64,000 bases of DNA from JAOAPG01 sp963791575 (GCA_963791575.1 CAWBSY010000014.1:62001-126000), one strand, 5' to 3'; positions 19,780 to 29,284 are shown, numbered from the stretch's first letter. Notes: generated from the letters alone by a model not told the origin. Numbers and translations are program-made.

Positions 19780-21090
19780 CTAGCGGACCAGATGAAAAAC
19801 GCTTTCGAGGTGGTAAGTCTGCGGGAACAGATCGACCATATGCGCTTCCTGCACGCGATACCCCGCCTTAAGCAAGCCGCTCAGATCGCGAGCCAGCGTC
19901 GCCGGATCGCATGACACATAGGTGATCTGCGGCGCTGCCAAAGCTATCAGGTCGTGAGTTGTGCTTTCACCCAACCCACTTCGCGGCGGGTCCACTACAA
20001 CTAAATCCGGCTGCAACTTGCCCGCGACATTCTTCAAATACTTTTCCGTCGTGGAACAAACCGCCTTCACATTCGGAGGCGAATTGTATAGCAGATCGGC
20101 ATGCGAAGTCGGTGACGCTTCGACCGCGATGACGCGTTCAAATTCCCGATTCAGCACTGAAGAGAAAAGTCCGACTCCAGCATAGAGATCAAGCGCTGTG
20201 CTTCCCGAGCGACCGCTGGTTACTATATCGATCAATTCGTCCGCTAAATAGCGGTTCACCTGGAAAAAAGCTCCGGCGCTTACTCGGTAGGAGCCGTGTT
20301 TTGTTTTGTAGCTGAGTTCTCTGGCTCCATCGAAAGCAATTTCTTCGGGCTCCGTGGGCTTTAGGCCTGAGGGATCTGGCGCCTGAGCCTTGAAAGCCAC
20401 CACTCCAACAATCTCTGGCAGTGTTTTCCGCAATGCCTCAACGCACTGCTTGGCTGACTCGACAGAGATATCGGGGGCGCAGTAAGCCTCGACCAGGAGC
20501 TGGGTGTCTTCCGCATTCACAAAGAACTCAATTTCCTGAAGGCCGGATAAACGATCCTTGTCCTTGCGACCTAGTTGCCAGAAGGCAGAAATCGCTCGAT
20601 TGATCAGAGCCGAACTGATTGGACACTCCTCCACCGGAAGCAACTCATGCGATCCGAATCGGTAGTAGCCGAGCGCAAACTCAGGCGCGGTACGCACTCT
20701 GAGGCGGGTGCGATTGCGATAATTCCAAGGCGGTGAAGGATGAATCTTCAGTTCGACTGATAGTTCGAGCTTCGCAATGCGAAGCAGATTCTCTTTGAGA
20801 ATGGCGGCTTTGATTTCCAGCTGATGCTCATAGCTGGCGTGCTGATAATGGCATCCGCCGCAGCGCTGGAAATAGGGACACTTGGGTTCAACCCGATACG
20901 GGGAAGTCTGCAAAATTTTGTTGACTCGTCCGCGAGCGAAACCACGCTTCTGCTGATAGAGCGTCGCGTCGACTTTTTCGCCTTCGAGAACGAATGGCAG
21001 AAATACTGCCTTCCCACGTCCTTGCTCGTCGGCAGGAAGACGTGCGAGGCCATCGCCACCATAAATAAGTTTTTCGACTGTGAGTTCCAA
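19780..21090 (-). CDS. rlmD: 23S rRNA (uracil-5-)-methyltransferase, RlmD/RumA type
   Basis: A class I, TrmA/RumA-family SAM-dependent RNA m5U methyltransferase. Domains: N-terminal TRAM (about 1-60), iron-sulfur Cys cluster 'CPYFQRCGGCHYQH' (about 90-105), and a C-terminal methyltransferase with 'ALDLYAGVGLFS', 'VVVDPPRSG', and the catalytic-Cys motif 'YVSCDPATLARD'. Length 436 fits. RlmD modifies 23S rRNA in E. coli; in other phyla the family also acts on tRNA, so the exact site is inferred. Start ATG is 31 nt after the upstream gene's stop; comEC begins 12 nt downstream. Confidence 0.88.
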   Translation of the reverse strand: MELTVEKLIYGGDGLARLPADEQGRGKAVFLPFVLEGEKVDATLYQQKRGFARGRVNKILQTSPYRVEPKCPYFQRCGGCHYQHASYEHQLEIKAAILKENLLRIAKLELSVELKIHPSPPWNYRNRTRLRVRTAPEFALGYYRFGSHELLPVEECPISSALINRAISAFWQLGRKDKDRLSGLQEIEFFVNAEDTQLLVEAYCAPDISVESAKQCVEALRKTLPEIVGVVAFKAQAPDPSGLKPTEPEEIAFDGARELSYKTKHGSYRVSAGAFFQVNRYLADELIDIVTSGRSGSTALDLYAGVGLFSSVLNREFERVIAVEASPTSHADLLYNSPPNVKAVCSTTEKYLKNVAGKLQPDLVVVDPPRSGLGESTTHDLIALAAPQITYVSCDPATLARDLSGLLKAGYRVQEAHMVDLFPQTYHLESVFHLVR

Positions 21091-21121
21091 GATTCGATTC
21101 TATGTCATACGGAGCTCGCCG

Positions 21122-21829
21122 CTACATGTAGAACAAACTCAACCGCGGCAGTCCATTCTTCTCCAGCAGCTTTTTGTGGATGTACTGCTTTTGCAGTTGT
21201 CCAATTTGCGCTGCTGTCATGTTGCGCCGATAAGGCGCGAGTTCGTGATCGGCCTGAGCTCGAATCGTGACGAGTTCCTCGTCGGGGCTCGATGCCATTA
21301 GCGCTCCGAAGAGCTTCTCTTCCAGAACCGTCAATCGCCGCTCCAAATCTTCCAAGCGCGGCAAAGCACTGGCCGATCCCAGTTCAGCAGCCATTTCGCG
21401 CAGATTTGCGGCAGTCTGTTTCGCCAAAGCTTGACCAGACAAACCTACGGCGGACGGCAACTTGGCAGCTTCCAGCCGATCTGCATTTCTCAGCAGAAAA
21501 GCAATAATTTCAGGAGCTTGAAAACCACCACTCTCGCGTGGTGATTGATCCTCGCTCGCCCCAACAGCCGCCTCTTTCATGTCTTCCGCCGCAGTCAAGA
21601 CTTCCTGGGCGCAATACGCGAGGCTGTTTACCTTGCGAGACTTTGTGGGACGTTTCTCATATCGCTCGAAAGCAGCATCGATCCCCCGCAAAACAGCTTG
21701 CAGCGGAATGCCCGCGTCTTTCCAGGTCTCAATCAGAGCCCAGTCAAGCGTGGAAAGCAGCAGAATGCCGCCGCGCCGCTTCTGAAACTGCTCTTCTATT
21801 TCAGTGAAGTAGTTAAAGTAATTTTCCAC
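21122..21829 (-). CDS. Helical protein of unknown function, 235 aa
   Basis: No family recognised. The protein is soluble, with no signal or membrane segment. The N-terminal third has 'FNYFTEIEEQFQKRRGG' and 'LDWALIETWKDAGIPLQAVLRG', resembling a helical DNA- or nucleotide-binding module; 'KVNSLAYCAQEVL' follows. The second half is a predicted coiled region ('LEDLERRLTVLEEKLFGALM'). It lies 6 nt after coaX and 31 nt before rlmD, so it is part of that operon. Its constant place among housekeeping genes suggests a lineage-conserved role, unproven. Confidence 0.65.
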   Translation of the reverse strand: MENYFNYFTEIEEQFQKRRGGILLLSTLDWALIETWKDAGIPLQAVLRGIDAAFERYEKRPTKSRKVNSLAYCAQEVLTAAEDMKEAAVGASEDQSPRESGGFQAPEIIAFLLRNADRLEAAKLPSAVGLSGQALAKQTAANLREMAAELGSASALPRLEDLERRLTVLEEKLFGALMASSPDEELVTIRAQADHELAPYRRNMTAAQIGQLQKQYIHKKLLEKNGLPRLSLFYM

Positions 21830-21835
21830 GGCAGG

Positions 21836-22741
21836 TTAGCGGGGACGAATCTTTTTGGACAAAGAGTTCGCAGGGCGTTCGACAGAGCGCGTTTTCACTG
21901 CCTCCATGTCGCGAATCGGTTTGTTCGCGGCATTGCGTTCCCAAATGATGCGTAGGCCTTCCAGCGTCAAAAAATCATCCACTTGCTGAATGTATTTGGA
22001 GCCTTTGCCAATGAGTGAAGCCAATCCGCCTGTCGCAATGACATGCGAATCCTTCCCGAGCTCTTTCAGCAGCAACTCAAGAATTCCATCCACAAGTCCG
22101 AGGTATCCGTAGTACAGACCGGATTGCAGGCTGCCAACCGTATTGCTTCCAATGATTCGAGCTGGCTTCTTAATATCGACTCGCGGCAGACGCGCAGTGC
22201 GTTCAAACAATGCATCGGCTGATATTCCGAGTCCCGGAGAGATCACGCCGCCTTCGTATTCTCCTTTGGCCGAGACGCAATCGAATGTCGTCGCCGTGCC
22301 AAAATCAACGACAATGCACGGCCCGCCATATTTCTCGAATGCCGCGACGCCGTTCACAATGCGATCCGCCCCGACTTCAGCCGGATTGTCGTAATGAACC
22401 GGCATCCCGGTCTTGATTCCGGGCTCGATAAAAAGCGGCTTGGTATTGAAATATCGTTCACAAACCTGGCGCAACGTGGAATCAAGCGGAGGAACTACGG
22501 ACGAAATAACGATTCCGCCAATGTCGTTTACTTCAAGATGATCCATCGAAAACAGATTGCGGAACAGGACGCCGTACTCATCCACCGTTTGCGTCGCAAT
22601 GGTTGCCACTCTCCAGTTTGCAACCAGCTGTTCGTAGTGGCCGTCGCGCGGAAGATCGTGATCACCTGCGGGCGCACTTGTGCTGCGAGCAAAAACGCCG
22701 AGCACCGTGTTCGTGTTGCCCACATCAAGAACTAAAAGCAT
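21836..22741 (-). CDS. coaX: Type III pantothenate kinase
   Basis: CoaX catalyses the first step of coenzyme A synthesis, using ATP and a monovalent cation. The ASKHA-fold motifs are visible: 'LVLDVGNTNTVLGVF' at the N terminus, 'VGADRIVNGVAAFEKYG', 'CIVVDFGTATTFDCVS', 'GVISPGLGISADALFERTARLP', and 'VIATGGLASLI'. The protein is 301 residues against a usual ~255; the C-terminal ~40 residues are an extra basic tail ('ANKPIRDMEAVKTRSVERP'). It lies downstream of birA across an 82-bp gap that holds a palindromic repeat. Confidence 0.93.
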   Translation of the reverse strand: MLLVLDVGNTNTVLGVFARSTSAPAGDHDLPRDGHYEQLVANWRVATIATQTVDEYGVLFRNLFSMDHLEVNDIGGIVISSVVPPLDSTLRQVCERYFNTKPLFIEPGIKTGMPVHYDNPAEVGADRIVNGVAAFEKYGGPCIVVDFGTATTFDCVSAKGEYEGGVISPGLGISADALFERTARLPRVDIKKPARIIGSNTVGSLQSGLYYGYLGLVDGILELLLKELGKDSHVIATGGLASLIGKGSKYIQQVDDFLTLEGLRIIWERNAANKPIRDMEAVKTRSVERPANSLSKKIRPR

Positions 22742-22776
22742 AGAAAACTCACGTTACGGAGACGGCGGGATTCACG

Positions 22777-22820
22777 TAGGGACAGCCGCCCCGGCTGTCC
22801 GGCCGAGCAACGCTCGGCAC
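22777..22820. repeat. Double-hairpin palindromic repeat (GTAGGGACAGCC family)
   Basis: Two hairpins follow each other: GGACAGCCG/CGGCTGTCC (22780-22800) and GCCGAGC/GCTCGGC (22802-22818). The same pair occurs at 37127-37164 and 60444-60490, and the second hairpin alone at 27944-27960 and 63936-63952. It sits between birA and coaX and could act as a processing or attenuating structure in that operon. Confidence 0.75.
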
Positions 22821-22823
22821 CCC

Positions 22824-23777
22824 TCATTTCAACCTTACTGTCCCGCTCAAAACTGTTCGCATTCCTTCCGCAGTACGAACTTGCAAAAATCCCCGCGAAT
22901 CCAGACCTTCCGTCACGCCTTCGAAACCGCCGTTCTCCTCCACGGTCACCAGCTGCCCGCGCGCTGACGACGACCGCTCCTGAAACCGTTGCAGAATCGA
23001 GTCGCGTGCGCCCGGCTTGTCCATCAAATCCCGATATTCACGGTCGAGCGATTTTAACAAAGCCGCGCACACTTCCACTCGCGACCATTCCGTGCCGCTT
23101 ACTAAACGCAAGGACGTCGCAATCGGCTCGAGCTCAGCGGGAAAGCTGCTCTGGTTCACATTGATGCCGATTCCGACCACCACGTGCCGCACCCGCGTGA
23201 CCTCCGCATTCATTTCCGTGAGAATGCCGCAGAATTTTTTCCCCTGAATGAGTAAATCGTTTGGCCATTTCAGATCCGGAACCACGCGTGAATCAATCCC
23301 TCGAATCGCCTCGTGGACGGCCAATCCGGCAGCCAGCGAAAGAATCAAAGCATCGGACGGTGGCAGCGCGGGCCGCAATACGACCGAGCAATAGATGCCA
23401 ACCGAATTTGCGGAATGCCAGTCATGTCCGCCGCGTCCTCGGCCCGCAGTCTGCTGCTCTGCCAGAAACACGGTCCCTTCCGGCGCACCAGCGGTCGCAG
23501 CTTCCATCGCAGCCGTGTTGGTCGAGTCGATCTTGTAATAGTGGTGAATCTGCTGATCGAATATTGTGCCCTTGAGCTGTGTCGAGAGCATGTCCGGCAG
23601 CAACAAATCAGGAACGGACTTTAACGCATATCCCGTCGCCGGATGTCCCTCGATCTCAACTCCAAATTCACGCAACTGTTGTATCAGCCGCCAAACTTCC
23701 GAACGGCTCGTGCCGATCTCGTCCGCGATCTTCGTCCCGCTCATCACTACCATCGCATGGTTTACGAGCAGGCGCAC
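22824..23777 (-). CDS. birA: Biotin--[acetyl-CoA-carboxylase] ligase with N-terminal HTH
   Basis: BirA joins biotin to the biotin carboxyl carrier protein. The N terminus holds a winged helix ('GTKIADEIGTSRSEVWRLI'), as in the bifunctional ligase/repressor; the ligase core has 'IDSTNTAAMEAA', 'AEQQTAGRGRGGHDWHS' and 'LKWPNDLLIQGKKFCGIL'; a C-terminal SH3-like cap ends 'LSGTVRLK'. The start is a GTG at 23777. The same frame stays open upstream but with no ATG ('DVRLGRIVRLL'), so the N terminus may be longer or disturbed by an indel. Length 317 is normal. Confidence 0.9.
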   Translation of the reverse strand: MRLLVNHAMVVMSGTKIADEIGTSRSEVWRLIQQLREFGVEIEGHPATGYALKSVPDLLLPDMLSTQLKGTIFDQQIHHYYKIDSTNTAAMEAATAGAPEGTVFLAEQQTAGRGRGGHDWHSANSVGIYCSVVLRPALPPSDALILSLAAGLAVHEAIRGIDSRVVPDLKWPNDLLIQGKKFCGILTEMNAEVTRVRHVVVGIGINVNQSSFPAELEPIATSLRLVSGTEWSRVEVCAALLKSLDREYRDLMDKPGARDSILQRFQERSSSARGQLVTVEENGGFEGVTEGLDSRGFLQVRTAEGMRTVLSGTVRLK

Positions 23778-23920
23778 GATGCGCCCCAGGCGGACATCCG
23801 TATGTCCGGAACTCGGGGATACCCGCGAGCTGCGCGCTGTGATTGATCTGTTGATGGAGAAATTATGAGCTAAGTGAGACTAAAAGCGAAATGGCGGCGT
23901 GATCAGGCGGACGGAGCATT

Positions 23921-24044
23921 CACCACGGAGACACTGAAGAAGATGCTGATCGAATCATAGATTGGTATGTCTGTTTCGCATGGAAAGCTGACTTAAGAGA
24001 TTCACTGGCTTGTTTTGCTGTGTAACTCTGTGCACTCCGTGGTG
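23921..24044. repeat. 124-bp element with 10-bp terminal inverted repeats
   Basis: CACCACGGAG (23921-23930) is matched by CTCCGTGGTG (24035-24044). It fills the gap between nadC and birA. There is no ORF inside. The layout is that of a small non-autonomous element (MITE-like), but a chance inverted repeat cannot be excluded. Confidence 0.45.
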
Positions 24045-24058
24045 GACTACCTGCAACC

Positions 24059-24940
24059 CTAGGCTGGCCTAACTCGCAAACTCATATCGACCGCCGCCGC
24101 GGAATGGGTAAGCGCGCCGACCGAAATAAAATCAATGCCGGTCTCAGCATAGGCACGAACATTCTCCAGCGTGATTCCGCCCGAGCATTCCAGCGGGATC
24201 GGACGTTCCAGGCGAGAGCAGCGCTCCACGGCCCGCTTCACGTCTTCCGCAGACACGTTGTCCAGCAGGATAGCCTCCGCCCCATGCTTAAGTGCAAGGT
24301 CTAATTCTTCCAGGGAGCGCACTTCGATTTCGATGGGCTGCGAACCTCGCCGGTTGTGCAGCGCTCGTTCCAAGCGCCGGCACGATTCCTCCCGCCAGCG
24401 CGATGTGATTGTTCTTGATCAGCACTCCATCCGAAAGATCGAGGCGATGATTTTGGCCCGCCGCCGCAACGCACCGCATATTTATCGAGCACTCGCAGGC
24501 CCGGCGCCGTTTTTCGCGTATCCAGGATGCGCGCCTTCGTGCCCGAAACCGCATCGACAAACTTGCGCGTCGCGGTCGCGATCCCGCTCATGCGCTGCAG
24601 AAAATTCAGAATCACGCGCTCGCAGGAAAGAATCACCCGCGCGTTGTGCCGGATCACCGCCACCGACTGCCCCTTGTGCAGCCGCACCCCGTCGAAAATC
24701 TCCGGATGCTGGTCACTTCGTAGTGCGAAGTCACCGCTCCATCGAGCGCCGCGTAAACATCGAGAATGCGCGCAACGCAACCGATTCCCGCAAGAATGCA
24801 ATCCTGCTTTGGCAAGAATCGTCGCTGCGGCCCGCTGGTTCGGATCAATGCAGGCGTAGCTGGTCGCATCGCGCGTGGCGCGGTCTTCGAGCAGCGCGTT
24901 CTCGATGATCGCGGTAATACGTCGTGCTATTAAAGTCCAT
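24059..24940 (-). CDS. nadC: Nicotinate-nucleotide pyrophosphorylase, five indels
   Basis: NadC (quinolinate phosphoribosyltransferase) makes nicotinate mononucleotide from quinolinate and PRPP. The reading frame is broken, but after correction the family sequence is continuous: 'TAIIENALLEDRATRDATS', 'HPEIFDGVRLHKGQSVAVI', 'VILNFLQRMSGIATATRKF', 'LDTRKTAPGLRVLDKYAVRCGGG', shortened here, 'SDGVLIKNNHIALAGG', 'IEIEVRSLEELDLAL', 'LLDNVSAEDVKRAVE', and 'ECSGGITLENVRAYAETG'. I traced indels near 24923 (extra T), 24805 (extra), 24709 (missing), 24454 (extra) and 24371 (extra). The ATG at 24940 fits best. Catalytic Arg and Lys regions are all present, so decay is unlikely. Confidence 0.85.
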
Positions 24941-25076
24941 GATGTCTTGCAGCGAGGCGCTGGCCGCCTATTGGTCTGCCATGTCGAGTCCAGCTTTGCG
25001 TAAAACGGCAACAACTATCAACCAAAAGCATCGGGAGCTGAAAACCAAGGCTACTAGGCGAGCTAGCCCAACTCAT

Positions 25077-27858
25077 TCAGCTGCCTAATATCCTTTCCCG
25101 CAACACTTTCAATTCCTCGGCCCGCCTGCGCAGTCCCTTCCACAACTTTCGCCGGAGCCTTCGCCAGAAACTGTTCATTGCCCAGTCTGCCGCTGGCCGT
25201 TGGCGAATTCTTTTTCGATCTTCTCCAGTTCCTTCTTCAGCCGTTCACGTTCGGCCGCAACGTCAATCTTTCTTTCGTAGATCACATGCACATCGAAGCG
25301 CGCCGTGCTGCGCGCCCCGGCGCTTGTTTGGCCAGCGATCCTGTCCACGAACGTAATCTTCTCCACATTCGCCAGCCGCTCGACCGCGCCGCGATTCTGC
25401 TCGATCATCTTCCGCATCTCCGGCTCCTGCGCAAAAATCTCGATCGGCACCTTTCACCTTCTGCTCAACTTTCAACTCCGCCCGCACATTGCGGACGCTC
25501 ACGATCAGATCCTGCAGGATCGCCATCTCCGTTTCCGCCGGCAAGATCGATCTGCTTCTTCATCGCCTGCGGATATGCCGCCAGCGCAATCGACTTCAGC
25601 GGAGGCTTCCCGTCGTACATCGCCTGCCAGATTTCTTCGGTGATAAACGGCATCACCGGATGCAGCAGCCGCAGCGCCGCTTCGAACAGATCCGACCAGA
25701 TTCTCGCAGGCAACTCGCGCCTGCGACTTGTCTGCGCCTTCTTCGAAACATCAGCCGCGGCTTGATCAGCTCGAGATACCAGTCGCAAAACTCGCCCCAG
25801 AAGAAATCGTAGATCCGATTCGCCGCTTCATGAAAGCGATACGCTGGCCAGCGCTTCATTCACATCTGCCGTCACCCGATTGAAGCGCGAGAGAATCCAG
25901 CGGTCTTCAAGAGTCGTCGTCTGAAACCCTGCGACGCCCGCTGGGACCGCCGGCCTCGGCTGTCCGAACTCCGCCATCGACCGAACGCCCCGGCTCGACC
26001 CGATCCACATTCATGAACATGAACCGCGCCGCATTCCAAATCTTGTTGGCGAATGCCCGATAGCCATCGGTCCGGCTCTCGCTAAAAGCAATATCGGTCC
26101 CCGGCGCAGCCATCGCCGCCAGAGTAAAGCGCGTCGCATCCGTCCCGAAGCGCTCGATAATCTCCAGCGGATCGATCACGTTGCCCTTGGTCTTCGACAT
26201 CTTCTGCCGGTCGGCATCGCGCACCAGCGCGTGGATGTAAACCTGCCGGAAAGGCACGCTGTCGTCTCTTCTTCTCGCCCCAGCCGCTCGCCTTCTTGAT
26301 CGCCGGATCCTGCTCGTGCCCGTCCATGAAGTGGCAGCCGAACATGATCATGCGCGCCACCCAGAAAAACAAAATGTCGAACGCCGTGATCAGCAGCGTC
26401 GTGGGATAGAAAACCTCCAGATCGCGCGTCTTCTCCGGCCAGCCCAGCGTCGTGAACGGCAGCAGCCCGGAGGAGAACCAGGTGTCCAGCACATCGGTAT
26501 CCTGCTCCAGCTTCGCGCTCGCCGCACTTCGGTACACTTCGCCGGAGTCTTCGCGCGCCACAATCATTTCCTTGCAATCGCCGCACGTGCCACGCCGGAA
26601 TGCGATGTCCCCACCACAACTGGCGCGAAATGCACCAGTCGTAGATGTTGTTCATCCAGTTCAAATAAATCTGCCGGTAGTTTTCCGGAGCGATCGTGAT
26701 CTCGCCGCTCTCAACCGCCTCAATCGCGCGTTTCCGCCAGCGGCTTGATCTTGATGAACCACTGCTCGAAAGCCGCGGCTCCACCACCGTTCCGCAGCGC
26801 TCGCACTTGCCCAGCGAGAGCGTGTGATCCTTCTCGCCGACCAGAAATCCCTGCTCCTGCAAGATCGGCCAGCACTCGCTCGCGCGCTTCATAGCGGTCG
26901 AGCCCGGCATACGCGCCCGCGTTCTGCGTTCATGTGCGCGTGCTCGTCCATCACATCGATCTGCGGCAGATTGTGGCGCATTGCCCGCCTGAAAATCATT
27001 GGGATCGTGCGCCGGAGTCACCTTCACCGCGCCCGTGCCAAACTCCGGCTGCGCCAGTTCGTCGGTGATGATCGGGAATCTCGCGATTCATCAGCGGCAG
27101 CAGAACTTTCTTGCCGTGCAGATGCGTGTAGCGCTCGTCTTTCGCATTCACCGCGATCGCGGTATCGCCCAGCATCGTCTCCGGACGCGTGGTCGCCACC
27201 GTGATGAACTCGTCTCGTCGCCCAACCACCGGATAGCGAATCTCCTACAGCTTTCCCGCAACCTCTTCGTGCTTCACTTCCAGATCGGAAATCGCCGTCT
27301 CGCAGCGCGGACACCAGTTCACGATGTACTTGCCGCGATAAATCAGCCCTTCTTCATACAGCCGGACAAAAACTTCGCGCACCGCGCGCGAAAGATTTTC
27401 GTCCATGGTGAAGTATTCGCGGTCCCAATCCACCGACGCGCCCAGCCGCTTCATCTGGTCGAGAATCGCGCCGCCGTAAAGCTTCTTCCACTCCCACACG
27501 CGCTCAATGAAATTTCTCGCGGCCCATGTCGCGGCGCTTCTTGCCTTCGTTCGCCAGTTGCCGCTCCACCATCATCTGCGTGGCGATGCCCGGCGTGATC
27601 CGTCCCCGGCAGCCACAGCGTGATAAATCCGCGCATGCGATGCCAGCGCACAATGATGTCCATCTGCGTCTGGTTCAGCATGTGCCCCATGTGCAGACGC
27701 CCCGTCACATTGGGAGGCGGCAGCAGCAGAGTGAACACCGGACGCGTGTCCCCGGGCGGCGGAGTGGGCACGGAAAACAGTTTTTCCTTGACCCAATATT
27801 CCGCCCAGCGCGTTTCAATCGCGCCCGGTTCGTACGCTTTAGGAAGATCGTGCGCCAT
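25077..27858 (-). CDS. valS: Valyl-tRNA synthetase, 18 indels and one stop codon
   Basis: ValRS charges tRNA(Val) and edits threonine. Order: class I signature HIGH as 'GRLHMGHMLNQTQ', 'WLPGTDHAG', the editing domain with 'TVATTRPETMLGDTAIAVN', 'NWMNNIYDWCISRQLWWGHRIPAW' (split at residue 20 here), 'DTWFSSGLLPF', the KMSKS loop as 'KMSKTKGNVIDP', anticodon domain 'ITEEIWQAMYDG', and a C-terminal coiled coil 'LKKELEKIEKEF' then 'NEQFLAKAPAKVVEG'. Walking codon by codon I needed 17 base removals and one insertion, and there is a TAG at 27245-27247. The true stop is TGA at 25077-25079. The corrected product is about 920 residues, normal length. Confidence 0.9.
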
Positions 27859-27904
27859 TAGGTATTGTGGATCTAAGTATCGTTAGAAATTCGTAGCCCC
27901 AGCC

Positions 27905-27965
27905 GCCACAGCCTGCCCTGAACGAAGCCGAAGGGGCTATCCAGCCGAGCAACGCTCGGCAATCC
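27905..27965. repeat. Palindromic repeat (GCCGAGC/GCTCGGC hairpin plus TGCCCTGA module)
   Basis: The hairpin at 27944-27960 is the second stem of the GTAGGGACAGCC family. The module before it ('tgccctgaacgaagccgaag') reappears in reverse in the element inside ispE at about 63957-63980. It lies between the divergent valS and RHS-like genes. Confidence 0.6.
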
Positions 27966-28076
27966 TGATTAAAGGTGAACCTTTGATATTACAGGCGGTT
28001 GGAAAATACGGTCAAACAGGTCCAACGTGGAAGTTTGAAAGCGTAGCAATCGGAAACGCTGTTATAAAATCCGGGT

Positions 28077-29273
28077 ATGTTCCCACCCGAGCGGTTCTCG
28101 AATCGGGCTGTCGTCAAGAGGATCACTCGATACGCATTCTTAGTCGCAAGCTGTATCTGGATAGTTGTGGGCTGGAACGCTTACAACCGTGCCCGCTTAC
28201 GAGCGCAACCCGCGATGAAACCAGAGTTATTGCCGATTGAAATCACCCTTCCGACCTGGAATGGCGCTTATCCGACAATGGAGATTATTCTCACCCGCTC
28301 CAAGACAGGCGATTGGAAATTTGCCGCAACGGTTGCGATGAAAACGCCGTCGGTTCAACACAACGCGCCCGTCAATGAATTCGACGTTGCTCTTGATTCC
28401 GGGATGTTTGTGCTCCGACAAACTGATCTATTTATTGCCGATGCAATGCCATTGTCGCTCACGCGTACTTATCATACTTGGGATTACCACAGTCGAGCTT
28501 TCGGTGTGGGTGCGAATCATCCCTACGATATTTGCCCTACCGGAACGCGAAATCCATACACATATCAGGACCTGAATCTAGAAGACGGGCGTCAAATTCA
28601 TTTTCCACGCATTTCGAAAGGCACAGGCTATGCGGATGCGGTTTTTCGGCATACCGAAACATCTTCCGAGTTCTACGGAGCCAAGGACGCTTGGAACGGC
28701 AATGGCTGGACTCTCGATTTCAAAGATCATCGCCTGTTCTTGTTTCCTGAAGCGTACAATGCCAAGAACTATGCACAAGGAGCCGCATTCGAAATGCGCG
28801 ATGGTTTGGGCCACAGTATTCAACTCAAACGAGATTCAGCCCGCAATCTTCAAACACTAATCTCTCCTGCGGGACACGCCATTACTTTTAAAAACGACAA
28901 TGCGGACCGAATCGTTGAAGCTCGGGACGGCGCAGGAAACATCCGAAAATACTCATATGACTCAACCGGCCATTTAGAAACAGTATCGGATGAATCTCGC
29001 ATCCTTTATCGCTTCGGGTACGCTCGTCTTCTTCAGGAGCGGGGCTATGATCCTTATCTGATGACAACGGTCATGGATGGCGATTGGAAAATACTGCTAA
29101 GAAATTTCTATGGCGATAATAGTAGGGTGACAGAACAAGATTTAGCCAATGGCGAGGTTTACAAATATAAATTCACATTCAATTCGAAACATGAGATCGT
29201 GAAGACAACGGTGACTTTTCCAGATGGGCAGGCACATCAATTCAATTTTCGTGAAGGGATCCCTATAAAATAA
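28077..29273 (+). CDS. RHS/YD-repeat core protein (DUF6531-like) with N-terminal membrane anchor
   Basis: The 398-residue protein starts with one membrane helix or uncleaved signal (about residues 20-36, 'YAFLVASCIWIVVGWNA'). From about residue 105 it has the DUF6531-type opening of RHS proteins ('EFDVALDSGMFVLRQTDLFI', 'LTRTYHTWDYHSRAFGVG', 'WTLDFKDHRLFLFP') and then a few YD-like repeats ('YSYDSTGHLETVSDES', 'RILYRFGYA'). Full RHS toxins exceed 1,000 residues and end in a variable toxin; this one stops after the first repeats. No toxin, immunity gene or secretion partner is adjacent. It may be a cell-surface protein or a leftover N-terminal piece. Confidence 0.7.
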   Translation: MFPPERFSNRAVVKRITRYAFLVASCIWIVVGWNAYNRARLRAQPAMKPELLPIEITLPTWNGAYPTMEIILTRSKTGDWKFAATVAMKTPSVQHNAPVNEFDVALDSGMFVLRQTDLFIADAMPLSLTRTYHTWDYHSRAFGVGANHPYDICPTGTRNPYTYQDLNLEDGRQIHFPRISKGTGYADAVFRHTETSSEFYGAKDAWNGNGWTLDFKDHRLFLFPEAYNAKNYAQGAAFEMRDGLGHSIQLKRDSARNLQTLISPAGHAITFKNDNADRIVEARDGAGNIRKYSYDSTGHLETVSDESRILYRFGYARLLQERGYDPYLMTTVMDGDWKILLRNFYGDNSRVTEQDLANGEVYKYKFTFNSKHEIVKTTVTFPDGQAHQFNFREGIPIK

Positions 29274-29284
29274 ATCAGTGATCG

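Noticed and set aside
24171..24908. Plus-strand ORF of 245 aa, Arg/Ser-rich
   Set aside because: Antisense shadow of the high-GC nadC gene.
26860..26982. Indels at 26982, 26921 and 26860, spaced about 61 nt, as a line-wrapping artefact
   Set aside because: The regular spacing holds for only these three; the other valS and nadC indels do not follow any fixed interval.
24059..27858. Reading nadC and valS as true pseudogenes
   Set aside because: All functional motifs are kept, nearly all defects are single extra bases, and both are normally essential; neighbouring genes are intact. Sequence error is the simpler explanation, though not proven.
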